A stretch of DNA of 44,803 nucleotides from the IMG/VR virus record IMGVR_UViG_3300020401_001045, positions 1 to 44,803 of that record; one strand, given 5' to 3'. Positions 1 to 7,025 of this stretch are shown here, piece by piece. The stretch's first letter is position 1, and each line of letters starts with the position of its first letter. The notes under the pieces are model-generated. The model was not told the origin of the DNA. It worked only from the letters and a program-made list of their open reading frames with translations, and made no database searches. Position numbers and translations under genes: made by a program. The stretch is from a virus.

Positions 1-929
1 GTGAATAATTGTGCTGAAGGAACATATTTAGAATTGTTAGTGTCCCAACCACTCCAGGCAATACCTGCCAATGAGTCACCTGCTGAAAATTGTACTGGTG
101 TTTGTAATGAGTTATCTTTTACATTAAATTGAAACTTACTAAAGTCATTACCTGTTCCACCTACTGCAATAATTTCAATAGGCTGTGATTTATCTGTATT
201 GTATAGTTGGAATGTAGGACCAACTGAATCTGTAACTTCACCAAATTTTAATGTGTTGTTTCCTGCTAACAATCTAATCTGGTTAGCATCGAATTCTAAA
301 TTTCCGTTATCTAATTTAATTGTATTAGTAATACCATCAACTAATATTGTTGAGTCATCACCAACAAGTGTACCTTTCATTGTACCTTCAAATGTACCAT
401 CAAAAGATCCTGTTTGGTTAAACACTGGATTAATAGGTTTGAACTGTGCCGCACTGGCATTCCAAGCCAATACTTGTCCGTTGCTTGGTGCGTCAACACC
501 TGATGTACTTACGTCACCTAAATCATCAATTGATGCACTTGCTAAAGCAATCTGTGTATCAACATCATCTGCTGGTACAAATGCAGAACCGTTCCATTTT
601 AAAACTTGGTTTGATGTAGGAGGTGTTGTAGTAATGTCTACGTCAGCAATATCACCTATTGATGTGATAGTTTGTACTGAACCGTTTATCCACTTGTTTT
701 GTGCAGTATTAAAGACTAGTGCTTGGCCGTTAGTAGGAGTAGGACAATCTACGTTTGATAGGTCAGTAAGTGCTTTATCAGGGTTGATAATTTGCCCACC
801 TGTAACACCTGATTTACCAATGTATAGTTTATTAGTATCTGTAACGAAAATTGGTTCGCCGACTGCTGGATCTTGGCCAGTTAGTAACTGACGATCTGCT
901 TCTGTTCCTCTTCTAATTCTTAAAGCCAT
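1..929 (-). CDS. Tail-fibre/virion protein with MTD-like N-terminus (partial, C-terminus off window)
   Basis: An open frame runs from an ATG at 929 to the left edge without a stop, so only the first 309 residues or so are here. The N-terminus (MALRIRRGTEADRQLL, then GEPIFVTDTNKLYIG) is the short beta-rich start typical of many phage tail-fibre and tropism-determinant proteins. Three imperfect repeats with the pattern N-x-Q-(A/V)-L-x-(W/F)-N followed by an aromatic lie at about residues 70-145, as in marine T4-like fibre proteins. A strong AGGAG lies 9 nt before the ATG, and a CATAAATA late-promoter box lies upstream. The structural role is inferred from the N-terminal motif and repeats. Confidence 0.8.
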   Translation of the reverse strand, partial: MALRIRRGTEADRQLLTGQDPAVGEPIFVTDTNKLYIGKSGVTGGQIINPDKALTDLSNVDCPTPTNGQALVFNTAQNKWINGSVQTITSIGDIADVDITTTPPTSNQVLKWNGSAFVPADDVDTQIALASASIDDLGDVSTSGVDAPSNGQVLAWNASAAQFKPINPVFNQTGSFDGTFEGTMKGTLVGDDSTILVDGITNTIKLDNGNLEFDANQIRLLAGNNTLKFGEVTDSVGPTFQLYNTDKSQPIEIIAVGGTGNDFSKFQFNVKDNSLQTPVQFSAGDSLAGIAWSGWDTNNSKYVPSAQLF

Positions 930-956
930 TTAATGCAACTCCTAAGTTCTTATTAG

Positions 957-964
957 TATTTATG
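957..964 (-). promoter_or_regulatory. T4-like late promoter box CATAAATA
   Basis: The minus strand reads CATAAATA, 7 of 8 matches to the T4 late consensus TATAAATA. It lies 27 nt upstream of the fibre gene ATG in a 57-nt intergenic gap. Promoter activity is inferred from sequence and position. Confidence 0.55.
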
Positions 965-986
965 CCTTATGCAAATGTTTTATTAT

Positions 987-1304
987 TTACGATTTAGGCT
1001 TTCTTTTACGTTTTAGGAACTTTCTAGTCTCTTTTTGTATGTAATTTTTAACTCTAGCACTATCAACCTTAAATTCTACGTGTTTAATTACTGGTCCGTA
1101 TTCGTTGAATAGTGCCCTTATTTCACGTTCATAATTAGCAGGACGATCTGGTTGTTTACACTCTACAATCCACTTTTTTCCGTCTGAAAATGTTACGTGA
1201 AAAGCATCGAGGTACTCTAAAGGAATGGCCTTAACCTTTATTCCTTTGAATACCTCGGGCCAATGTTTTACGATATCATCAGGTAAAAAGACCGGTCTAC
1301 TCAC
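987..1304 (-). CDS. Conserved hypothetical protein, 105 aa
   Basis: No function is recognised. The protein is basic, with a Lys/Arg-rich C-terminus (KFLKRKRKPKS). It contains a segment like a small alpha/beta domain (YLDAFHVTFSDGKKWIVECK). It starts with GTG at 1304, overlapping the end of the upstream gene in the string GTGAGTAG, with AAGG upstream, so translational coupling is likely. It sits between the fibre gene and a 212-aa conserved protein and is probably part of the same late unit. Confidence 0.65.
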   Translation of the reverse strand: MSRPVFLPDDIVKHWPEVFKGIKVKAIPLEYLDAFHVTFSDGKKWIVECKQPDRPANYEREIRALFNEYGPVIKHVEFKVDSARVKNYIQKETRKFLKRKRKPKS

Positions 1305-1935
1305 CGTCTTTAGCCTTTGCTGTCTTCTTTTTAGTTGGCACTAATGCTTCTGCTTCTTTGCGAAGTCTTTGTGCCTCCTTGAACATAGCATCGGCGTTAG
1401 ATCTTAATGATTTTGCCAAGTCTTCATCACTTAATGCATTTGGTGTATTTGTAGCCGCTTGAGCCTCTGCCTGTACTGCTGGTGCAGATTTAGGCTTTAC
1501 TTCTTGTGCTGTCGCTACTTCTTCTGCTACTGCACTACCACTAGCAGGTGCACCTAAATGGATTTCATCAATGCTAACACCTTTTTGATCGGCAATGATC
1601 TTATTAAGTTCATTTAACTTAATTGTTTGTGTTGGCGTTGGTGTCATCTCGATATCTGTTGTTGGTACCTTCTGTAATTTACCATCAGCATGAAAAGCCG
1701 CTAACATTGTACGGCCGTCGCCTAATGTAGTTCTTCCCATTGCTTCTGCTAATTCATATACAGATTGACCTGATGATGATTCCACTAACTTCATTAAAGA
1801 GTCGTGATCAGCATCTGATAAAGATGCAGTATCTACAACTAAACAATAACCACTGTCTTGTGGAACTGTTCTATATGCAACTGCAACCTTACGTTGATTT
1901 TGTACGTATCTTCCTACGTGTTTTACTTCAGCCAT
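1297..1935 (-). CDS. Conserved T4-like marine phage protein, 212 aa
   Basis: The N-terminal 120 residues (GRYVQNQRKVAVAYRTVP..., then MTPTPTQTIKLNELNKIIA) resemble a protein carried by many T4-like marine myoviruses beside structural genes. Residues of about 125-175 are a low-complexity Ala/Pro/Glu linker, and the C-terminus is a charged helix rich in Lys. The ATG at 1935 forms a TAATG junction with the preceding gene and has GGAGGA just upstream. No enzymatic motif is visible; a structural or assembly role is only inferred from context. Confidence 0.7.
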   Translation of the reverse strand: MAEVKHVGRYVQNQRKVAVAYRTVPQDSGYCLVVDTASLSDADHDSLMKLVESSSGQSVYELAEAMGRTTLGDGRTMLAAFHADGKLQKVPTTDIEMTPTPTQTIKLNELNKIIADQKGVSIDEIHLGAPASGSAVAEEVATAQEVKPKSAPAVQAEAQAATNTPNALSDEDLAKSLRSNADAMFKEAQRLRKEAEALVPTKKKTAKAKDGE

Positions 1936-2267
1936 TATTGTCCTCCTGAAGGCGTTCCAGTCATAGCCTCTGCCGCATCTTTAGGTGATGCAGGTGCTTG
2001 ACCTGTTGCCGGAGCACCAGACTTCTGTGCTTCTTCTTGTGCTTTCGCAACTTGGTTTAGAAATGTTTCTAACTTATTGTAAGTCGTTCCAACTGCCTGC
2101 ATTTCATTTGCCTTGAAAGCACCACGTTGTGAAGCGACATCAATAATTGATCTAATAGTATTTAGATCCTGAACAGTTAAATCAACTGCTCCACCAGTTC
2201 CTGGTGCAGGTGCATCCGTTTTTGGTGCTTCTGCCGCCGCCGCTGGTTTTGTATTATCTGTCGTCAT
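1935..2267 (-). CDS. Conserved hypothetical protein with Ala/Pro-rich ends, 110 aa
   Basis: The first 27 residues and the last 30 are Ala/Pro/Gly-rich and probably disordered. The middle (VDLTVQDLNTIRSIIDVAS to about residue 80) is predicted helical, with the pattern Q-x-V-G-x-x-Y-N-K-L-x-x-F-L. Small proteins of this layout are common next to structural genes in marine T4-like phages. AAGGAG lies 8 nt before the ATG. It is the first gene after a TACAAATA late-type box and is followed by the 212-aa gene through a TAATG junction. Confidence 0.65.
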   Translation of the reverse strand: MTTDNTKPAAAAEAPKTDAPAPGTGGAVDLTVQDLNTIRSIIDVASQRGAFKANEMQAVGTTYNKLETFLNQVAKAQEEAQKSGAPATGQAPASPKDAAEAMTGTPSGGQ

Positions 2268-2301
2268 ATGACATTCTCCTTGTTTGTATATACAGTTATA
2301 C

Positions 2302-2574
2302 TTATTTGTACTTTAAATGAGGACACGCCAAAACGAAATATGAAAGTTCTTTTGGATCCTCGAAGCCTATTTTGATACTATAATTTGGTCTTGTGTTTTT
2401 TGGATTCTTCTCAAATGTTTTACCAAGGAAGTATCTATTCTTACAATTTTGGTAAACCCATTTATCAATTGCTTCTTCCAAATTGTAAGACATAGGAATC
2501 TCAATGTACTCTAAATTTTTTGTAGGTACATCAAGTTTCCTAATATTGAAATAATTTAATGGATTAGTTTTCAT
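2302..2574 (-). CDS. Conserved hypothetical protein, about 90 aa
   Basis: The frame is open further upstream, but that part overlaps the VWA gene in another frame. The ATG at 2574 lies inside the end of the VWA gene (GATGAAAACTAA), giving an 11-nt overlap. The predicted protein begins MKTNPLNYFNIRKLDVPTKN and has no recognised domain; it is basic and mixed alpha/beta. Coupling to the VWA gene is likely because there is no strong ribosome binding site of its own. Confidence 0.6.
   Translation of the reverse strand: MKTNPLNYFNIRKLDVPTKNLEYIEIPMSYNLEEAIDKWVYQNCKNRYFLGKTFEKNPKNTRPNYSIKIGFEDPKELSYFVLACPHLKYK
2303..2310 (-). promoter_or_regulatory. Possible late promoter box TACAAATA
   Basis: The minus strand reads TACAAATA, 7 of 8 to TATAAATA, 36 nt upstream of the ATG at 2267. 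It overlaps the end of the preceding gene. It is weaker than the NATAAATA boxes elsewhere. Confidence 0.35.
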
Positions 2575-3832
2575 CGTAATGAGTAGTGATTCCAAATGGT
2601 GCTTCAGTAGTCTTATCATAGTGCGAGTGGATAACAAATACTGTATCACAGTAATCTGGATCACCCCAAGTATCCCAAGGCATACCATCTGTGAACATAA
2701 TGAAACGTTTTGGTTCAATACCGTTATCCTTCATGTAATTCCAATTACACATGAAGTCAGTTCCACCACCACCTATAAGTTGATAGTTTGCCAAGTCATT
2801 GCCATTGTCAGCACTGAAGTCTTGTTCATTGTAAACCTTAGTATCAAAACACCATACCTTAATGTTATAGTCTTGATACTGACTCATAATATTTTGTACT
2901 TCTCCAAGAAATACACTTGCCTGTTCATCACCAATCGAACCTGACATATCAATTGCTATACAAATATCAATTGTTTCATCATGATTCATACCTGGAAGAA
3001 TAGCACCAGTGTGCCAGTTCTTTCTACTAGGACGTTGGAATGTAAAATCATTTTTGATTGTAGATTGTATCTGTTGTCTAAGAATCTCTCTCCAGTTCAT
3101 CTTAGGCTCAGTCATGTCCTTAATCATTCTTTCAACTTCAGCAGGTAAGTTTCCTGCACCAGCGGCCTGTGCCGCACCTAACATATTTTCTTTAATCTCA
3201 TCACGTATCTTTTTAAGTTCTTCTTTAGAATAACTAGGCTTACCTTCTTTTTTATCTTTACCTTTTTTGCTAGGAGCAGGTGAATTACCATCACTTTCTT
3301 TGTCCCAATCAATGTGTTCGTCAAGCAATTTACCTAATTGCTTTAATTCTTCTTCATCATATTTTTTATAAATCTCATCATATACTGCTTCTGAAGTCCA
3401 ACCTTCATATTTAAAGTCTTGGAAAATAGGAATGTCTTTTGGCTTTTCACCAATGTTATCTCTAACTAATGTATTGTTTACAATATAGTCCGCCGCGATA
3501 TTATGTATTTGCGGATCTCTGTCTTCACGTCTTGTCATATGATCATATACACAATGAAGTATTTCATGTGCAATAACAAATTCAATTTCTTTGTTAGACA
3601 TATTAGCAAAGAAAGGAACACTATAAAACAAGTGTCTACCATCTGTTGCCGCAGTAGGGCACCAATCTGTTGCTTCTTTAATTATTAATCTTGTAGCCAT
3701 GTTACCAAAGAAAGGATGTCTTAAAAGCAATCCTACTCTTGCTACAACTATCTTATCGAATACTTCTTTACGTAATTCGTCAGTTATTTCGATCTGTGGA
3801 GTTTCTACTTTTTCTAATGTTTCAATTGTCAT
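2564..3832 (-). CDS. VWA-domain protein with metallopeptidase-like N-terminal domain
   Basis: 422 aa. The N-terminal domain carries AHEILHCVYDH (H89, E90, H93), the zinc HExxH pattern of the putative metallopeptidase domain found in front of VWA domains (DUF2201 type). A charged linker follows at about 160-215. The C-terminal VWA-like domain has the MIDAS signature DMSGS (295-299), GGGGTDF (354-360) and TDGMP (381-385). Such proteins normally work with a MoxR-type AAA+ ATPase, and one is encoded immediately upstream in transcription order. It has its own consensus promoter and AAGGAA before the ATG. Family membership is clear; the substrate is unknown. Confidence 0.85.
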   Translation of the reverse strand: MTIETLEKVETPQIEITDELRKEVFDKIVVARVGLLLRHPFFGNMATRLIIKEATDWCPTAATDGRHLFYSVPFFANMSNKEIEFVIAHEILHCVYDHMTRREDRDPQIHNIAADYIVNNTLVRDNIGEKPKDIPIFQDFKYEGWTSEAVYDEIYKKYDEEELKQLGKLLDEHIDWDKESDGNSPAPSKKGKDKKEGKPSYSKEELKKIRDEIKENMLGAAQAAGAGNLPAEVERMIKDMTEPKMNWREILRQQIQSTIKNDFTFQRPSRKNWHTGAILPGMNHDETIDICIAIDMSGSIGDEQASVFLGEVQNIMSQYQDYNIKVWCFDTKVYNEQDFSADNGNDLANYQLIGGGGTDFMCNWNYMKDNGIEPKRFIMFTDGMPWDTWGDPDYCDTVFVIHSHYDKTTEAPFGITTHYDEN

Positions 3833-3857
3833 TGTGCCTATTCCTTATTATGTTATT

Positions 3858-3886
3858 ATAATACTATATTTAATGGAATTTGTCAA
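3858..3886 (-). promoter_or_regulatory. Sigma70-like promoter for the VWA gene
   Basis: On the minus strand the -35 is TTGACA (3881-3886) and the -10 is TATTAT (3858-3863), with a spacer of exactly 17 nt. The expected start site leaves a leader of about 20 nt containing AAGGAA before the ATG at 3832. Confidence 0.8.
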
Positions 3887-3888
3887 CC

Positions 3889-3922
3889 AAAAAGATAAGG
3901 GGGAGAACCAAAATCCTCCCCC
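3889..3922 (-). terminator. Rho-independent terminator after the MoxR-type ATPase gene
   Basis: On the minus strand GGGGGAG (3922-3916) pairs with CTCCCCC (3905-3899) around a 10-nt loop, followed by TTATCTTTTT. It lies 9 nt after the stop of the ATPase gene and just before the -35 of the next promoter, so it separates the two transcription units. Confidence 0.85.
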
Positions 3923-3930
3923 TAAATTGG

Positions 3931-5016
3931 TTAGGCTGATTGTGCCGCCGCAATATACTTTCCAAATTTTTCGTGGAATTCATCAAAACATTCGACTTCA
4001 TCCGGATCAATTGGAAGTTGATATTGAGTAAGTGCAAGTTTAATACCCATGACAACCAATTCGGTTTCAAAGTTATTCATTGCAAAACTCAAGAAGTTAT
4101 TTACTTTATCGTCAAACTTCTTATCCTTCTTATCGCAGGCTTCTTTAAGTTCATAACAAAGTGAGACTGTTAAGGAATACATGGCACTGATTTCTTTAGT
4201 CTCTAACTCCTTAACCTTACCAGACAATATGTCTGTTGGATTAGGAAGTTTTGAAGCCACCTTACGGTGTGCCATGAACTTCACAGCCAAGCCTTCGCCA
4301 ACTGCACCACTAACAAGATCTGTAGTGGTATTCTCGTCATCGTCATCCTCTAGCAGTTCGGATACGAATGACCAAGAACGAGGTGTTGCAAAAGATCTAC
4401 TTGGACTCTTAGGATCAAAGTCATACAAGTCTTTCTTTGCAAAAGTCAAATAACCTACAACGTCTTGGTGTATGTCATTAGCAACTGCCCACTGGAACCA
4501 ATCATCAAAGTCCACTTTCATTTCTAAGTGAACAAATCTGTTTGCCAACGGAGCAGGCATTCTATATACAACACCTTTATCTGCTTCTCTGTTACCTGCG
4601 GCAACAATAAGAACGTTGTCAGGAAGTTTATAAGTTCCAACCCTTCTATTAAGAATAAGTTGGTAAGCCGCGGCTTGTACTGCCGGAGCGGCCGAATTCA
4701 TTTCGTCTAAGAATAAAATAATATGCTTATGCTTCTTAGCCAATTTTTCATCTGGCAATTCAACAGGCGGTGCCCATTTCATTGTGTTATCATTTGCCGC
4801 ATAGTAAGGGATACCTTTAATGTCAGTTGGTTCCCATAATGACAATCTAATGTCTATTACTAATGCTGACATATCGTTACCAATTTGTTGAACGATATCA
4901 GACTTACCAATACCAGGTGCTCCCCAGATAAAGATTGGTCTTTGTTTTTTGAATGCCCTTGCAATCGCTTTTTTGGTTGCATTAGGCGATACTTGACGGA
5001 CTGCTAGATTTTCCAT
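3931..5016 (-). CDS. MoxR-type AAA+ ATPase
   Basis: 361 aa from the ATG at 5016, chosen because AAAAGGAG lies 7 nt upstream; in-frame ATGs at 5040 and 5073 lack this site. Walker A is GAPGIGKS (32-39), Walker B is ILFLDEMN (101-108), then sensor 1 AAGNREAD and an Arg finger in LANRF. Insertion-rich AAA+ proteins of this type remodel or activate partners that carry VWA domains, and the VWA/metallopeptidase-like gene is next door. It has its own promoter and a strong terminator. The partnership is inferred from family knowledge and adjacency. Confidence 0.88.
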   Translation of the reverse strand: MENLAVRQVSPNATKKAIARAFKKQRPIFIWGAPGIGKSDIVQQIGNDMSALVIDIRLSLWEPTDIKGIPYYAANDNTMKWAPPVELPDEKLAKKHKHIILFLDEMNSAAPAVQAAAYQLILNRRVGTYKLPDNVLIVAAGNREADKGVVYRMPAPLANRFVHLEMKVDFDDWFQWAVANDIHQDVVGYLTFAKKDLYDFDPKSPSRSFATPRSWSFVSELLEDDDDENTTTDLVSGAVGEGLAVKFMAHRKVASKLPNPTDILSGKVKELETKEISAMYSLTVSLCYELKEACDKKDKKFDDKVNNFLSFAMNNFETELVVMGIKLALTQYQLPIDPDEVECFDEFHEKFGKYIAAAQSA

Positions 5017-5063
5017 TGTTGTACTCCTTTTCTTTGTCATATTCAGTGCCTTATTATGTTTAT

Positions 5064-5092
5064 ATAATAGCACCTATTACTCAAAAGGTCAA
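5064..5092 (-). promoter_or_regulatory. Sigma70-like promoter for the MoxR-type ATPase gene
   Basis: On the minus strand the -35 is TTGACC (5087-5092) and the -10 is TATTAT (5064-5069), with a 17-nt spacer. The expected leader is about 40 nt and ends with AAAAGGAG before the ATG at 5016. Confidence 0.75.
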
Positions 5093-5111
5093 CCAGAAAA
5101 TGCAATTTTTT

Positions 5112-5142
5112 TTAAAAAAATTACCAAAATAATTGTTATTTT
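5112..5142 (-). terminator. Possible AT-only terminator after the 130-aa gene
   Basis: On the minus strand AAAATAA, loop CAA, TTATTTT (5142-5126) forms a 7-bp stem containing the stop codon of the preceding gene, followed by GGTAA and a run of seven T. The stem has no G-C pair, so strength is doubtful. Confidence 0.4.
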
Positions 5143-5528
5143 ACGTGTTCATCTGCTCTTTTTAGTGCTTTGGTAAGTCCATATTTACGGACATCTCCAC
5201 TAAAAAGGCTTAATTCTAGTGCTTTTTTCTCTTTGGTTACAATCATGCCACCACGGCCTAACCAATATGGACAGTCTATAAACTTATCCAAAAATATAAT
5301 AACCTGTGTGGTCATTTCAAAATCTTGGGGGAAAGGTATATCATAGGTTGTAAGTTCAAGTTTGCCTTTTACAAATTCAATACCATCATCTGTTAATCTT
5401 AAACCACCTTCTGATTTGTTTCTAGTATTCTGCCACCATTTAGGCATATACTCTGCTAAGGTCTGTTCGTTAACCGAAATGCCTGCTTGTTTTAGGAATA
5501 TTTTGGTATATGTTTCTTTCCAGTTCAC
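5136..5528 (-). CDS. Conserved hypothetical protein, 130 aa
   Basis: No assigned function. Recognisable stretches are GGLRLTDDGIEFVK, FIDCPYWLGRGGMIV and LFSGDVRKYGLTKAL, a pattern seen in hypothetical proteins of many marine T4-like phages. The start is GTG at 5528, overlapping the stop of the nuclease gene as GTGA, with CAGGA upstream. It is the last gene of a unit that ends at a possible terminator. Confidence 0.65.
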   Translation of the reverse strand: MNWKETYTKIFLKQAGISVNEQTLAEYMPKWWQNTRNKSEGGLRLTDDGIEFVKGKLELTTYDIPFPQDFEMTTQVIIFLDKFIDCPYWLGRGGMIVTKEKKALELSLFSGDVRKYGLTKALKRADEHVK

Positions 5529-5956
5529 TTTACCAATCCTGCTTCGATCAGTCTCTTTCTGTTCGCCAGGTGTTGTTCCTCAATTTCTTTTTTGGATTGT
5601 CCTTCGTATGGTACTGCAACAGATTCTCTGATCATCCAATCACCCATCATCATATATTGATCAGTCTTGGAATCATATATTTCAAACTTACCTAATATTC
5701 TACCAAACTTTCCTGTTGCATCTTTTATGGTGCATAATGTTTGTGTTGAACCTTTAGGTAAAAATCCTTCAACAATTTTCTTTGCATAAAGACCAAACTT
5801 CTTTTCTACTTTATCTCTTGTTCTAGATTCTGGAGTATCTATACCGTGAACCCTAACTCTTTCTTTGTGCATCCAAACACCAAATCCTAAATCAATATCA
5901 ACATCAACTGTGTCACCGTCGATGACCTTTAAAATTTTACAACGATACCTATACAT
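5525..5956 (-). CDS. Thermonuclease (staphylococcal nuclease family)
   Basis: 143 aa, close to the length of mature staphylococcal nuclease. It keeps the catalytic set in order: Asp20/Asp22, Arg35 (KERVRVHG), Asp40-Thr41, Glu43 (GIDTPESR) and Arg86 (KFGRILGKF). The family cleaves DNA and RNA using Ca2+. No signal peptide is visible, so it should act in the host cytoplasm, for example in host DNA or RNA breakdown (inference). It starts with a TAATG junction to the upstream 97-aa gene and overlaps the next gene by GTGA. Confidence 0.9.
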   Translation of the reverse strand: MYRYRCKILKVIDGDTVDVDIDLGFGVWMHKERVRVHGIDTPESRTRDKVEKKFGLYAKKIVEGFLPKGSTQTLCTIKDATGKFGRILGKFEIYDSKTDQYMMMGDWMIRESVAVPYEGQSKKEIEEQHLANRKRLIEAGLVK

Positions 5957-6249
5957 TATTTTTCCTCTTTGACTACTGTGCCTGTAGTTAGTTTATAAAC
6001 TTCAAAGTCTTTAGTTTCAAAAAGGCTGTTAAGTTTTTTCGCTAGGTTATGTGCATGACCTGGATTAGAAAAAGAAACTTTCTTATATTTAGGTCCTGGA
6101 TAGTTTGTTATCACATTACTTGTTTTTAAATTAAAGGGTTTGCCTTTATAAAAAACTGCCCATATGGCTTCACTTTGAAGAATCTGATCACTCTTGTAAT
6201 TCTTCTTATTAACGTGTTCCAATATTACTGTTGGTTTTGGTCTGCTCAT
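5956..6249 (-). CDS. Conserved hypothetical protein, 97 aa
   Basis: A small basic protein with no recognised motif beyond a mixed alpha/beta layout (ILQSEAIWAVFYKGKPFNLK, PGHAHNLAKKLNSLF). The pattern AWxVxYxGxPxNLR followed by PGHAxxLAxxLN recurs in marine phage hypotheticals. Its ATG lies in the 3' arm of a 9-bp inverted repeat, and its AGGA lies in the loop. A GATAAATA box is upstream. Function unknown. Confidence 0.6.
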   Translation of the reverse strand: MSRPKPTVILEHVNKKNYKSDQILQSEAIWAVFYKGKPFNLKTSNVITNYPGPKYKKVSFSNPGHAHNLAKKLNSLFETKDFEVYKLTTGTVVKEEK

Positions 6250-6280
6250 ATACGTAATCCTATTAATTAACTACGTATAT
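6248..6280 (-). promoter_or_regulatory. Inverted repeat around the start codon of the 97-aa gene
   Basis: The 9-nt arms ATATACGTA and TACGTATAT (6248-6256 and 6272-6280) are perfect complements with a 15-nt loop. In the mRNA the loop holds AGGA and the 3' arm contains the AUG at 6249-6247. This could modulate initiation; it is a sequence observation only. Confidence 0.4.
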
Positions 6281-6287
6281 ATTTATC
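6280..6287 (-). promoter_or_regulatory. T4-like late promoter box GATAAATA
   Basis: The minus strand reads GATAAATA, 7 of 8 to TATAAATA, 31 nt upstream of the ATG at 6249. The same octamer recurs at four other gene starts in this window. Confidence 0.55.
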
Positions 6288-6307
6288 TATAATGTGTGGA
6301 TAGAGTA

Positions 6308-6559
6308 CTATTCTTCTTTAAATCCGCCACCGTCCATAGAAACTTCAACTGGTGTTGCTTCTATTTTACCTACGGTGTTGCTTACAAATTGTTCTAAATT
6401 ACCGTGTAAACGTGCTTCTATTTCACCTATAGTAAAGGCTAATTGTTTAGCCTGTTGTAAAGGCATTCTAATCTCCTGTTGATTAGACATATCAGCACCT
6501 TTTACTTGTTCTAAAAACAGTTGTAAAGGCGTCGTATTAATAGGTTTATTTGTTTGCAT
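6308..6559 (-). CDS. Conserved hypothetical protein, 83 aa
   Basis: A short acidic, mostly helical protein. The central stretch (SNQQEIRMPLQQAKQLAFTI, then GEIEARLHGNLE) is the recognisable part and recurs in hypothetical proteins of marine T4-like phages. The ATG at 6559 lies 14 nt inside the preceding gene. No catalytic motif. Function unknown. Confidence 0.6.
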   Translation of the reverse strand: MQTNKPINTTPLQLFLEQVKGADMSNQQEIRMPLQQAKQLAFTIGEIEARLHGNLEQFVSNTVGKIEATPVEVSMDGGGFKEE

Positions 6560-7025
6560 TGGCTCTACTTAACTCCTGTCTCATTACTATTTCAGTTCTA
6601 AAAGGTCCTTTAGACTCATAGTTTTCAATAGTAACTAGTTTAGGACAAAAACTTCTTACCCAACCTTTGTCGAATCTAATGATGTAATATCCTGCACAAT
6701 ACAAACTTTTACTTTTTTTACTTTTAGTAAACAAAGGCAGTTTACGTTTTACATCATACATTTGATTAAAAGGATTAACACTAGTTGGATATGTATGTAC
6801 TTCCTTTTTCTTTTCTGTATCTTTATCGCTAATACTAGAACCCCAATTGATATCATTAAATGTGTTCTTTAGTTGTCTTTCATTTTCAAAGAAACTAGTT
6901 CCTGTGTCGCAACAATACATAAATGTTTTATCGTTGTTTTTTGTAAGTGTACCTACACGTTCACCATCTTCTTCAATTATCCAGAACTTTCCGTTAACGA
7001 TTGGATTTGCTTTTAATTTTGTCAT
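6546..7025 (-). CDS. Conserved hypothetical protein, 159 aa
   Basis: A basic protein with beta-rich N- and C-terminal parts (GKFWIIEEDGERVGTL; YYIIRFDKGWVRSFCPKL) and a charged linker at about 65-110. It has the look of a small nucleic-acid-binding or substrate-mimic protein, but no family with a known function is recognised. ATG at 7025 with GAGGT upstream; it follows the RNase H gene with a 4-nt overlap, so it may be co-expressed with replication genes. Confidence 0.65.
   Translation of the reverse strand: MTKLKANPIVNGKFWIIEEDGERVGTLTKNNDKTFMYCCDTGTSFFENERQLKNTFNDINWGSSISDKDTEKKKEVHTYPTSVNPFNQMYDVKRKLPLFTKSKKSKSLYCAGYYIIRFDKGWVRSFCPKLVTIENYESKGPFRTEIVMRQELSRANANK

Noticed and set aside
199-891. 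A 230-codon open frame on the plus strand
   Set aside because: It is antisense to the fibre gene, which has a clear ribosome binding site, a late promoter box and tail-protein repeats on the minus strand. The plus-strand product has no recognisable features.
2575-2718. Longer N-terminus of the 2302-2574 gene
   Set aside because: It lies wholly inside the VWA gene in another frame, and the ATG at 2574 with the stop-start overlap is a better start.
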